18,027 bases of DNA from Isohypsibius dastychi (Eukaryota > Tardigrada > Eutardigrada > Parachela > Isohypsibiidae). The notes under the pieces were generated by a model. The model worked only from the letters and a program-made list of their open reading frames with translations, made no database searches and was not told the origin of the DNA. How positions within the stretch are numbered: position 1 is the first letter of the stretch; every line of letters begins with the position of its first letter. A program made the position numbers and the translations under genes. Below are positions 9,896 to 18,027 of this stretch, in pieces. The stretch is from contig JAQIWT010000562.1 of the NCBI GenBank assembly GCA_034696485.1, forward strand, positions 1-18,027, in the 5' to 3' direction.

Positions 9896-11341
9896 CGCGC
9901 ACGCCGAGCGATTATCTTATCCTTCTCTTAGGCTTCTTCATTCATTGAATAATACACCATTTGTTGAGATAAATATCATGAAGGTATATTTCTATATCTA
10001 ATATAAGTCGAAAGGTTTTTTGTTTATCCATGAACAAATAACGTTGCCACGGCAGGCTTATATGCTGATAAAAACAGAACAGATCGGATCTTCAACTGAG
10101 TTGTCTATTTTAGTTACTGATCCATTTTTTTAAAGTTGAAGTTATGACCATGCAACCCAGCTGTATTCGTATTGTAACTTTCCTCCCAGGTAACTCCCGG
10201 TCTGACTTAATGATTTGATAAACACAGGTATGATCAGACTCTAGGACAACTACATAGAATCGCTAGGAGCTATTACGTCGTAATTGTTCATACAGAACAT
10301 TTATGATAACCCAGGGAGTGGGTCATAATCAGCGGGTCAATGGGATATCAGATCAATGGGGGCAACACGGAGCACGTAGAGCGTCATATTGAGCAACCTG
10401 CATTTAAACAAAGGTCAGCGTAGCTTGTACAAGAGATCTCACGAATACTTGCCATAACAAGAGCGTGCAGATCACTTTTCTTTCTGAACATTGCGATGTC
10501 ATTGACATAGGAAGATGTCGTCACCCTGTTTGCCCATAGCTGAAATTCAAACCAACATTAGAAACATTTTTCCGTTTGGAAAAACTAGTTTCAAGAAATC
10601 ATCAGGAGCACAGTGAGACCGAATTTCAATGTTGGCAAACAGTTTTTATTTTGTAAAAGACAATAGGCAGTGCTCCCTGAATAGATACCGCTGGGTATTC
10701 CATGTTTCATATACGTGTTACGCAAACAAACAAGTAAGGTATATTTGGTCGAAACTAATGCTGGAAGATGTTACAACAGGGTGCCGCGTTTTGGTGTTTG
10801 TTTATTCAAGTCAGATAGAGTCGAGCAGACAGACCGAAACTTCACGTCACTCTCAGGTACCCCTGTCCGCCCGGGTTCTTTGATTACAGGTCTCCACAAA
10901 ATTCTCTGGAAAACTTAGCTCCACCTCCCATACTGAGCGGATGTGAGGCGGGGCTTGGTTTTCCAGAGAATTTTGTGGAGGTCTGTAGCGCGAAGTCACT
11001 CTGGGTCGGGTTTTGTGCACGCTGGTCGAAGCAATCAAACTGTCAGAGGTCACAAAAAAGCGGGAGAAGGGGGACCTCAAGGACCTGATGACGCATTTGT
11101 TCTTTCTCAATCTTTTACACCAATGAAACCATTCGTACAGATATATAACTGCAGCTTAACAAAATCGAAATCTCCTACCGTAAAACATACTGCAGGGGAA
11201 ATTGCAAGACAAAATCGAAACTGCATCACATTTCCTAACTCAAAATTAATGAGGGAGTCATTCCCTCTAGTAGCTCTGATCGTTTCAATTCGCAAAATAT
11301 GATCTGTGAAGTATCATGGCATGAAATCAAGGGGAGCAGAG
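9896..11341. other. Intergenic stretch, no supported gene apart from MITE copy 2
   Basis: This 1.4-kb stretch lies upstream of the ODAD4-like gene and presumably contains its promoter, but I see no clear TATA box. MITE copy 2 sits at 10887-10985. Short ORFs on both strands (such as 10629-10883 plus and 11295-11107 minus) lack recognisable products or coherent splice partners. Confidence 0.5.
10887..10985. mobile_element. MITE-like element, short copy 2 of the same family
   Basis: This 99-bp element starts CAGGTCTCCACAAAATTCTC and ends with the reverse complement of CAGACCTCCACAAAATTCTC. The arms of about 29 bp continue through CTGGAAAAC, and TA flanks both ends (10885-10886 and 10986-10987). 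The terminal pattern CAG..YTCCAC followed by ATTCTCTGGAAA matches the element at 2449-2652. The central GTGAGGCGGGGC is the reverse complement of that element's GCCCGCCTCAC core. It could fold into one long hairpin and has no coding capacity. Confidence 0.82.
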
Positions 11342-11937
11342 TTAAATAGATGACTTGCATCGAGGCCTGTCACTTTCATTCTCTCTGGACAAAAACCAGG
11401 AAAATTGTGCACAGTTATGTTCAACTGAATTTTTGAAGGAGAAAATGCGACAGTTCAATTTCAGTGGATTCACGTTTTGTACAGTACAGCGCTTTCTCAA
11501 TGGAAGAGACACATCCAGATAATTTATGTTCGCGAAAATGACTTCACCACGCCAAACGGCTGACCCACATGGGAGCAAAATTATAAACCTGTACCTTATT
11601 TCGTGGTGTTGATCCTCGTTTGTTATTGACACTCAATGACGATGTGGTCACATCCGCAGTACCTATACTACTCGCTGTGTCGCATTGATCATCGCGACAA
11701 TCTGACGCCGGAATAAGTTCCTTCAATTCAGTTTTTCTCTTGGTAATATTGCTGAGTGGCAGAACAAACTTTATCCAATTACTCGAGTATCATTTGAATC
11801 AAATCGGGTCAACGACCATCTGCTTTGTCCCTTACAGCGCGATGGACCAAAATATTTTCTGCACTTGCATTTTGGACACTCATGTCAAACAGTTGCACTT
11901 TTGTGTCGGTGATGAAGAACTCTTGAAGAGGTCCAGC
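11342..11937 (-). CDS. Island of probable exons, partial gene, function unknown
   Basis: A first exon, 11937-11836, has the acceptor TTCCACAG and the donor GTAAGG, and encodes AGPLQEFFITDTKVQLFDMS and onward in phase 0. A 67-nt intron leads to a second exon at 11768 (FVLPLSNITKRKTELKEL, then IPASDCRDD). From there either a phase-1 donor near 11664 joins to 11552 (VWRGEVIFANINYLDVSLPL), running to a stop at 11342, or a donor after 11595 is used. I do not recognise the product. It may be the 3' part of the large gene to its right, since a phase-0 donor at 12836 would join exactly in frame through an 899-nt intron, or a separate gene whose first exon I missed. Confidence 0.45.
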
Positions 11938-12633
11938 CTGTGGAATACATATTGAGCGTTTGTTAAACTGGAAAAACAGTACTGTTTAGAAGCCCCCTTG
12001 AATGAATGATCAAGGTGTTCATGTTTCTGGAACAATGGGGTGCTCTTGTTTTGCATCGAATCAGTTGTGTTTTTTGGTTAATTCAACCCTCAGCGCATTT
12101 ACCGTACTAACCGAATTAGTAGACCGAGTTTTTATTTTTTCGATGCGACTTTTCCAAAATGTCACTTGGCGAGAAATGCATTTTTTTAAAGGGGGGACCA
12201 TTTGAAAATGACGGTCTTTTTGGGCTTCTATTACGGGGGGGGGAGCGGTTTAATTAAGGAAGATCTTCATTTCGGTCAGTATGGTTTAGGTGACGGAAAC
12301 ATTTTAATAGACAGCCGGATACCTTTGTCGGCTAGTGTAGCCGTCACAATTTGCCCGGTTGTTCGATATACTTACCGCCAGACACTTTCGTCAGATATCT
12401 ATACCAACCGTTGTCGGCAGGTGTGCTGGTGCTTCTGTCGCCACCCTCGGAGTTCAGGTTTTTTGGAAAATAGAGTGACAAAAATGACTAACATCAAGGC
12501 CTGAACTCCGATGGTGGTTTTTGCTGGTCAGGTCTACGTGGTTCATCTGTTGCGGCCGCAAGCAACTTTCTGGGTGAGACAGAAAGCAGTCTCCGTATGG
12601 TCTATCCATCCGAAGGAATTTGCGATTCAGTAC
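11938..12633. other. Non-coding stretch between the large gene and the exon island
   Basis: It holds the inverted repeat at 12441-12517, a G run (12235-12243), a G6 run (12191-12196) and T-rich sequence. It is either a large intron of the gene to the right or an intergenic spacer. No coding exon is evident. Confidence 0.5.
12441..12517. repeat. 18-bp inverted repeat with 41-base loop
   Basis: CCACCCTCGGAGTTCAGG (12441-12458) pairs with CCTGAACTCCGATGGTGG (12500-12517) with one mismatch. The single-stranded interval is AT-rich. It lies in the non-coding stretch between 12.6 and 11.9 kb. It could be the core of another small palindromic element or a hairpin in a pre-mRNA; its arms do not match the CAG..TCCAC ends of the two MITEs. 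Confidence 0.8.
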
Positions 12634-15493
12634 TTTTCAGACTGAAGTGAATAATATTTACAGAACGGGGGAAAGAGTAATCCCCAACCCCGATTACAGT
12701 TCCCTCACTTTCCGGGTTGCTTACGAGTTGGTTGTCATTGTTCATTTTTGGTTTGAAATACCACTTCCAGGATGCAGTTTACAGCACGGGAGAATGCGAT
12801 TGCAAGTAAGTGGGTTAGAATATGTGGGCTACTGACCTCTGGCTTCAACCTGGCAGCTGATTCAACTTGCTTGGCTCGTTTCAAATGCACATTTGACCTT
12901 GCATCAGGTATTCCTTCCAAATACTTCAGCTGTTCAAGATCACTGGTTTCGTTTTCGTCGATATCTTCAAGAACCGCTAATTTGTAGCTGCGCTGGACTT
13001 TTGGGCGTCGATGACTTTTGTCGTACAGACTCTGTTCTAGACGTTCTTTGATGTCCTCTTCTTGATTGTTCTCTATTGGGCCTCTCACAGAACCGTATTG
13101 ACTCGCAACATTCTCTAATCCTGATATGTCAAAATAGTTGAAGTTCCATTTGTTCATTCCCTCAACTGCAATTGAAGACTGCCTCCTTCGGCTCATGTCT
13201 GACTGATCTGGCGGAGACTTCTCTTCTTCGTCTGCTAACATCATTTCCTCGTCATGATCACTATCAGAATCCCCACCAATATCAAAATAAAAGTGTTCGT
13301 GACCAGAATCGACAACCAGTCTCACAAACAAGCAGTTTTCTTGACTTGGATCATCCGCCGAGTCCAGTAACAATTCTCTGTTGTTCAGAGATTTAGGCTT
13401 TTTGTTTCTTTGCTGCTCTTGGGATAGAGAGGTCGTCACGAATGAATCGGCGTCACCAGTGTGTACGTGGCGATTGAAATCCGGCAGCGCCAAAGTCACT
13501 GGAGCATTGTGCAGGCTTGGTTTTGGAACGCTTGGTTCAACCAAGGCGATATCTGTCGGTTCATTCACGGGATCGGACAAAATATCCCATCGTAGCAAAA
13601 CATCACCCTCATCGTTGCCAATTTTCTGGCGCTTGCGTGAATATTCTTTGGTATCTTTTTCAAATGAATCGTCATCAGACCAATCCGAGTCTGGAAGTAC
13701 TGTGTGTCTTTGCAAAAATTGAAGATATTGGCGATCTCCCGGTAAACAAGCAGACTTCAAAGATTGCAGATCATCGCCAAAATCAGCCCGAATAGTTGTT
13801 TCTGGTGTTTGAGAATTTGTTCCGTCATTTAACCTTTTAATTGCTTCACTGAGGACAGACATTCGAGCTTTGTCCCTTAGATGACGACCACGGAATTTTT
13901 CCTTGTCCATACCAATTCTCTCTTTAGCGGACGAAAAACTGTTCGATATTTCGTCGTATATTGCTGCGCTTAGAACTTTGTAATCGAACTGAGGATAAAG
14001 GAGGTATGGATCTTTATTTGTTTCTCTATATTTTTCTCTCCGGGCGATTGCGAAATATTTTTCGAGAAACTTTCCACGAGCTTCCGCGATGTCTTCTTCT
14101 TTGTCTGCATCCTTTTTACGAAATAATTTCGCAAATACTTTGGGTGGATGCTGACGACCTTCTTTCATCACATGCAGCCAATAAAGTCTGTCAAATGGCG
14201 GTTTTCTGCCTGCAATTTAAGAATATGTGTTGTGAGCTGTTCGGCTATTGAAAGCTCCGAAAAGGTATCACACATACGGTTGGCCTTGCACAGTCTTTCG
14301 AAATCAAATTTCGGGGGTTTTTTAAGATGCGTCAAAGAGTTATTCCGATCGCGGGATCCCTGCCTAATTTTGGTGGAACTGGTTGCGTTGATTTTAGAAG
14401 TCTTATCTTGCTTGGCTTTAACAGATATTTTGGATGTCCCATTCGGATTGAGTTTCTTGTGCAGAGGTCTTTGTTGTCCTTGTCTGATGTCAATGGAATA
14501 ATAACCGATTTTCTTAGCTCTTTCCTCATTCAAAGCGCTGGCCGAGTTAAATCTCTCACCCAGCCCAAATTTTCTTCGCTGCCGGAAAAGATATCCAAGA
14601 TCCATCCGAACTTTTCTGGTTAACGGCTTTCTGAAGACACCCTTATCGTCCTTGATGAATGGTTCTGTTAATGGAAGTATCCAGCGTAGCGAAGTGCGAG
14701 CTATCAAAGATTTCGAATTGGGAAATAAAGCTGCCTTGGACGAGTAATTCCACTCTCTTTGGATAAGCGCCCGGGCCGTTGACTCCGAAATCGGATTCAT
14801 TATCATTGGGATGACGACTGTGTGGAATGTGCTCGGCCTCAACATGGAGAGATTATGCACTTTTTCAGCGAATGTGTGCGACCAGATTTCAATCATTTCA
14901 TCTGCCAAACAGGGTTCAAGGTACGAAAAAAGTGGGAAGCAAGAAGCTGAAACTTTACCGTCGTTTTGAACATTCATGACGATCAATGAATTGTGCAGGC
15001 AAGCTACCAAAGTTTCGAAAGCCGCCAAGAATTCATAGTTCTCAACTGGAGATATGAGCTCCGCCATTGTCTCGAAAACATCAGGAGAGTAAAGCTGTTT
15101 CAAAACATACCATCCTTTCTCCCGCGGTCTGCAGAGTTCAGAAAATGAGCCAAGAGATTTTTCACAGTTATATTCACGCAGCGGTATCAGAGAATCATTC
15201 ACTTTGTGAACATTCTTGGGATGAGCCTTCTTTAAAAAGTCATTTCGAGCACCGGATGTACTCTCTGCGCTGACAGACGTCCTTAGTTTTTTCTTTCTGT
15301 GCTTTGCTTGCTCTTGAAAGGTCACTTGTTTCGGATATTTACCAACCCTGCGGGTAATAATCGAATCTAGATGTTTTGGCGGCAAAACAGTTGGGCCATC
15401 GGGAGGTATCCAGAGTTCAGGGTCATCAAGTGAAGCAAGCTGGATTATGGAATGCAATGGACCCTTCAGATTCTCTGATTGACCGGCCGCCAT
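12634..15493 (-). CDS. Large unrecognised acidic, probably nuclear protein, at least 863 aa
   Basis: The start ATG at 15493 has a good context (ACGATGGCG). Exon 1 (15493-14278) joins exon 2 (14209-12837) through a 68-nt intron, GTATGT...TTGCAG, in phase 1. Unspliced, the region looks like two ORFs overlapping at a TGATG stop-start. The protein has a basic patch near residue 67 (KHRKKKLR), LYWLHV near 414, a charged helical stretch through about 510, an SDWSDDDSFEKD acidic patch (about 579), KRQK (about 598) and a dense acidic run (about 719-735). This pattern suggests a nuclear or chromatin-related protein, but no family was recognised. After residue 863 (LKPE) the end is unsettled. Two further short introns (73 and 83 nt) would add a WYFKPKMNNDNQL exon and then SEKY with a stop at 12634; alternatively the 12836 donor joins the exons near 11.9 kb; a read-through frame stops at 12735. 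Confidence 0.78.
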
Positions 15494-15929
15494 CGTGTGT
15501 AGTGAACTGAGCTGGTTCCCAAAAGGAGTTACCTCAGAAAAATCTTATACGATATAATCTTGTCACATTGTTGCCAGGATGGTATATGTTGTGAAAATCG
15601 AGGAAAGTTGATCTCAGGTAGTGTAGAAAGCACGATCAGTCACGCTCGGCGACTTTGCTCTGGCTCGTAAAAACCATTTACGACCCGGTTGGTCGAGTTG
15701 TTCTGCTGTATGGGAATGCGAATTATTCCGAACACTTTCCTCGTGCATATTACATCTCACGGATCGGCCGTTCCATCAAAAGTCAAATTATCAGGAAGAA
15801 CTTACTGTACAGCCCGTCTCAGGAACTCGGGTGTTTTCGCATGTTGCAGAAAACGATTCCACAAAGGACGGAATACCGCTAAACTCGTATTTTTACCAAT
15901 AAAATGTTTCAAAAAAGTCTCGATGTGAT
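15494..15929. other. Intergenic spacer, no gene seen
   Basis: This 436-base gap separates the CFAP97D1-like stop from the ATG of the large gene. Plus-strand ORFs at 15655-15928 show no recognised product or splice pattern. The promoter of the large gene should lie here; no distinct motif is visible. Confidence 0.5.
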
Positions 15930-16875
15930 CTAGTTGAGGCCGTTGTGTCGATGAACAAGATTGGGTTTCAGGCGTGCTAGTCGAGCACCAATTCGCTCTC
16001 TCATGTTTCTCGCCACGATTTTTGCGTTCTCCCACTTCCAGGTGTTTGCACATTTAATCCGCTTGAAAGGTACAAAACGTCGTTGATAGAGATCAGCAAA
16101 AACATTTTGGTAGCAGGCACCTCGTATTCCGCGAGCTCCCACGCTCTGTCATAATGCGTTTTGGACGTGCTTAGCATTTCAAATAATTTGTAGTTTTCGC
16201 GATCGATATTCACCTGGCTCCACCGTTGGTACACCTTGAATTTGCTACAAGCGATTGTGATAATTAAAACTTATCAAATCACTCAAAAAGTTTTACCTTT
16301 TATACCGTCCCCATGATTTGGGTAATGAACAATCAACTACAAAATATGCGTCTGTCTACTGGTCATGTAACCCAGACCATTCTACCTCCGCCGCCTTTCT
16401 GATGAATTTTTCTTATCCGGGCGTAGTGAGTTTTTAGATATTCTTTGTGATTTAGCATCGGGTCTTGAATTTGGTTGTATGTTCTGTATCTCGCGGTCTC
16501 ATTGACTGATGAGTACTTCTGTTGAGCGTGAGTTCGATTACATAAAATCCGGTTGACCTAAAATTTTCTGACCTGAACGACACGAGGTTTGTATTTTTCC
16601 GTTTTTACGAAAGCAGGGTGCTTGACCTAATCGTAAGAAGAACTCTGTTTTTGGGAGCGTCCGCATAAGAACCAAACCTTTTGCTTCCTTGGAGGTTCCT
16701 CTTTCGGTCCACCTGAATTTGGCGAGGGGACTCGAACTTTTTCATCGTTTTCGAGATCATTCACGGCGCCAGATGGTTTGCTGTCAACGACATCCTCTGT
16801 CGGTTGAGGGCCATCGTTCTCGCGTACTGGTGGACCTCCATCAGGTAAGGCAGATAGATCATTAGAATCGTCCAT
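15930..16875 (-). CDS. CFAP97D1: CFAP97D1-like (hemingway-family) axoneme protein, six exons, 226 aa
   Basis: CFAP97-domain proteins are needed for axoneme assembly and sperm-tail structure. Exons: 16875-16678, 16626-16573, 16518-16386, 16336-16297, 16244-16121, 16061-15930. The five introns are 49-59 nt, GT-AG, and all phases close. The diagnostic stretch is NIDRENYKLFEMLSTSKTHY followed by DR (residues 153-174), which parallels the family's ENQGILKRLVDRKPHYDR. A VDC tripeptide at 129-131 precedes it, as in human CFAP97D1. The C-terminal basic helix (WENAKIVARNMRERIGARL) replaces the family's SRRYIRNT tail. The protein is about 60 aa longer than human D1, largely from an acidic, Pro-rich N-terminus (MDDSNDLSALPDGGPP). 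An in-frame ATG at 16893 would add six residues. The 40-nt fourth exon is supported only by phase and the VDC match. Confidence 0.82.
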
Positions 16876-16893
16876 TGTATGAATGCAAAGCAT

Positions 16894-18027
16894 AAGTCAT
16901 TCCGAACAAACTTTGTGGTCAGCCCAGCAACCTGACTGACCTTTCCCATGCAAACCAGCAAATTATGTTGCCCTAATTGAAACTTTTTCTGCACTTCAAG
17001 GAACGCGTGGTGCAGAACAATTAATTTTGATCGAATGTTTTTGAATCATGTGATCAGAAATCCATTTTTTCGGAACTCTTCGGCTTGTGTTTCGGTTCGA
17101 AGATCACAGAATTCAGAATTTTCAGATCATCTTTTGACTCGCTTTATGCAGTGACATTGTTCTCAGCCAATGCTTCAATTAATAATACGAAATTTGGTTG
17201 AAAGCCCTCGTTAAAAAAGCTGCGTAAAGTCAACGAATGAGCTGCTAAGTAAATCATGTCGGCGACGTATAATTTCGGTATAAAAATACCGAGAAATGTG
17301 GTCACTTGACCATTTTTTCCAACAGTCAGTGTTTCAAAAATACAGCATGGACATAAGAACCAAGTTAAAGATTAATATCAATCGGATAGAAAGACTGATC
17401 GGTCGATTATCGATGCGAATGCTTACGTTTTTTTGAAATAACGAAGGGGTTACCTGAAAGACATCAAAATAATCATCTGTTCATTCTCGAGGAACGAAAA
17501 CAATGAAAGAAACTGAAATAAGATGTCATGATCAAAAGCTTCCAGTCAGAATTGTAAAACAGTCCTTTACTGAAAAGTCTGAAAAGTCGCGGAAGTCTGA
17601 GAGGTCTTAAATCTGATAAGCTGCGTCATACTCCTTTCTCGTTTTCATCCATTGTACAGCGTAAGCCGTAGTCGAGACAGGCACTGTACACGCTCACACG
17701 TGTTTATCACGGTGGTAAATATTATGAACGGTTCATGACATAGAGACCGAAGGAAGGTGTGCATAGTGCTGCAGTTTACATAAAGTCAACCTTGAACCAC
17801 ACTGTACAACCTGTGATCTGAGGTCGTATTGAGTCACTTTCGCTCATTTCGGGGGAATTTTCAAGTGTTCTTGGACTGAATGCATAAACGGGCGTTTCAC
17901 TACTGCCAGAAAAAGTTTAAGGTGACCTTCCTTGTTTGAGTAACAAAATAATTATTTCGATTGATGAATAGAGAATTGTTTTCTCTATAATATGATACTA
18001 AACGTTCTGCTGTCCAATTTTTCCTCG
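16894..18027. other. Right-hand flank, no supported gene
   Basis: AT-rich sequence with no long or spliced frame that I can support on either strand. It includes a degenerate purine-rich direct repeat (AAGTCTGAAAAGTC... type units) at about 17570-17607. It should contain the CFAP97D1-like promoter. Confidence 0.5.

Noticed and set aside
12735-14171. A separate gene starting at GTG/ATG with a TGATG overlap to the preceding ORF (translational coupling).
   Set aside because: A 68-nt GT-AG intron (14277-14210) with a strong GTATGT donor joins the two frames exactly in phase, as expected in this intron-rich sequence.
12837-14209. Condensin-II subunit H2 (NCAPH2) identity, from LYWLHV and PDARSNVHLK segments resembling that family.
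   Set aside because: The two segments occur in reversed order relative to NCAPH2 and the winged-helix ends are not visible, so the matches are probably chance.
15802-16234. Overlapping minus-strand ORFs of 70-83 aa as independent small genes.
   Set aside because: They are single-frame views of exons 5 and 6 of the CFAP97D1-like gene with the intervening intron read through, or shadows of them.

Overview
This window looks like nuclear DNA of an animal, or another eukaryote with motile cilia, that has a compact genome and very short introns. The open frames are fragments that only make sense when joined across GT-AG introns, mostly 43-73 nt long. I joined them by hand, using splice motifs and reading phase. 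AT/GC content is moderate, there are poly-C tracts, and two short TA-flanked inverted-repeat elements look like Tc1/mariner-type MITEs. I cannot name the species. There are no rRNA or tRNA genes, no CRISPR array and no bacterial features.

Layout: every gene I can support is on the minus strand, so read from right to left. (1) 16875-15930 is a six-exon CFAP97D1 (hemingway-type) gene. (2) 15493 to about 12.6 kb is a large unrecognised gene of at least 863 aa. It looks like two overlapping ORFs until a 68-nt intron is removed. (3) About 11937-11342 holds an island of likely exons, either the end of gene 2 or a separate gene. (4) 9895-6811 is a four-exon TPR gene of 964 aa, resembling ODAD4/TTC25 (outer dynein arm docking) in its first third, with a poly(A) signal 11 bases after the stop. 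(5) 6171-5651 is a three-exon gene for a 131-aa protein, possibly a small axonemal protein. (6) 5106-4792 is an uncertain two-exon micro-gene. (7) 4620-909 is a ten-exon CFAP206 gene, recognisable along almost its whole length.

At least two genes (CFAP206, CFAP97D1) belong to motile-cilium families, and a third (ODAD4-like) probably does. All are on one strand within 16 kb, which suggests a functional cluster or possibly co-transcription. CFAP206 acts at the base of radial spokes, ODAD4 docks outer dynein arms, and CFAP97-family proteins act in sperm-tail and axoneme assembly.

The rest is intronic or intergenic. A 1.46-kb CFAP206 intron holds one MITE, a poly-C tract and two plus-strand exon-like frames. 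An 18-bp inverted repeat lies at 12441-12517 and a second, shorter MITE at 10887-10985. The ends of the window (1-908 and 16894-18027) and 9896-11341 hold no gene that I can support. All family identifications rest on remembered family motifs; no database search was possible.
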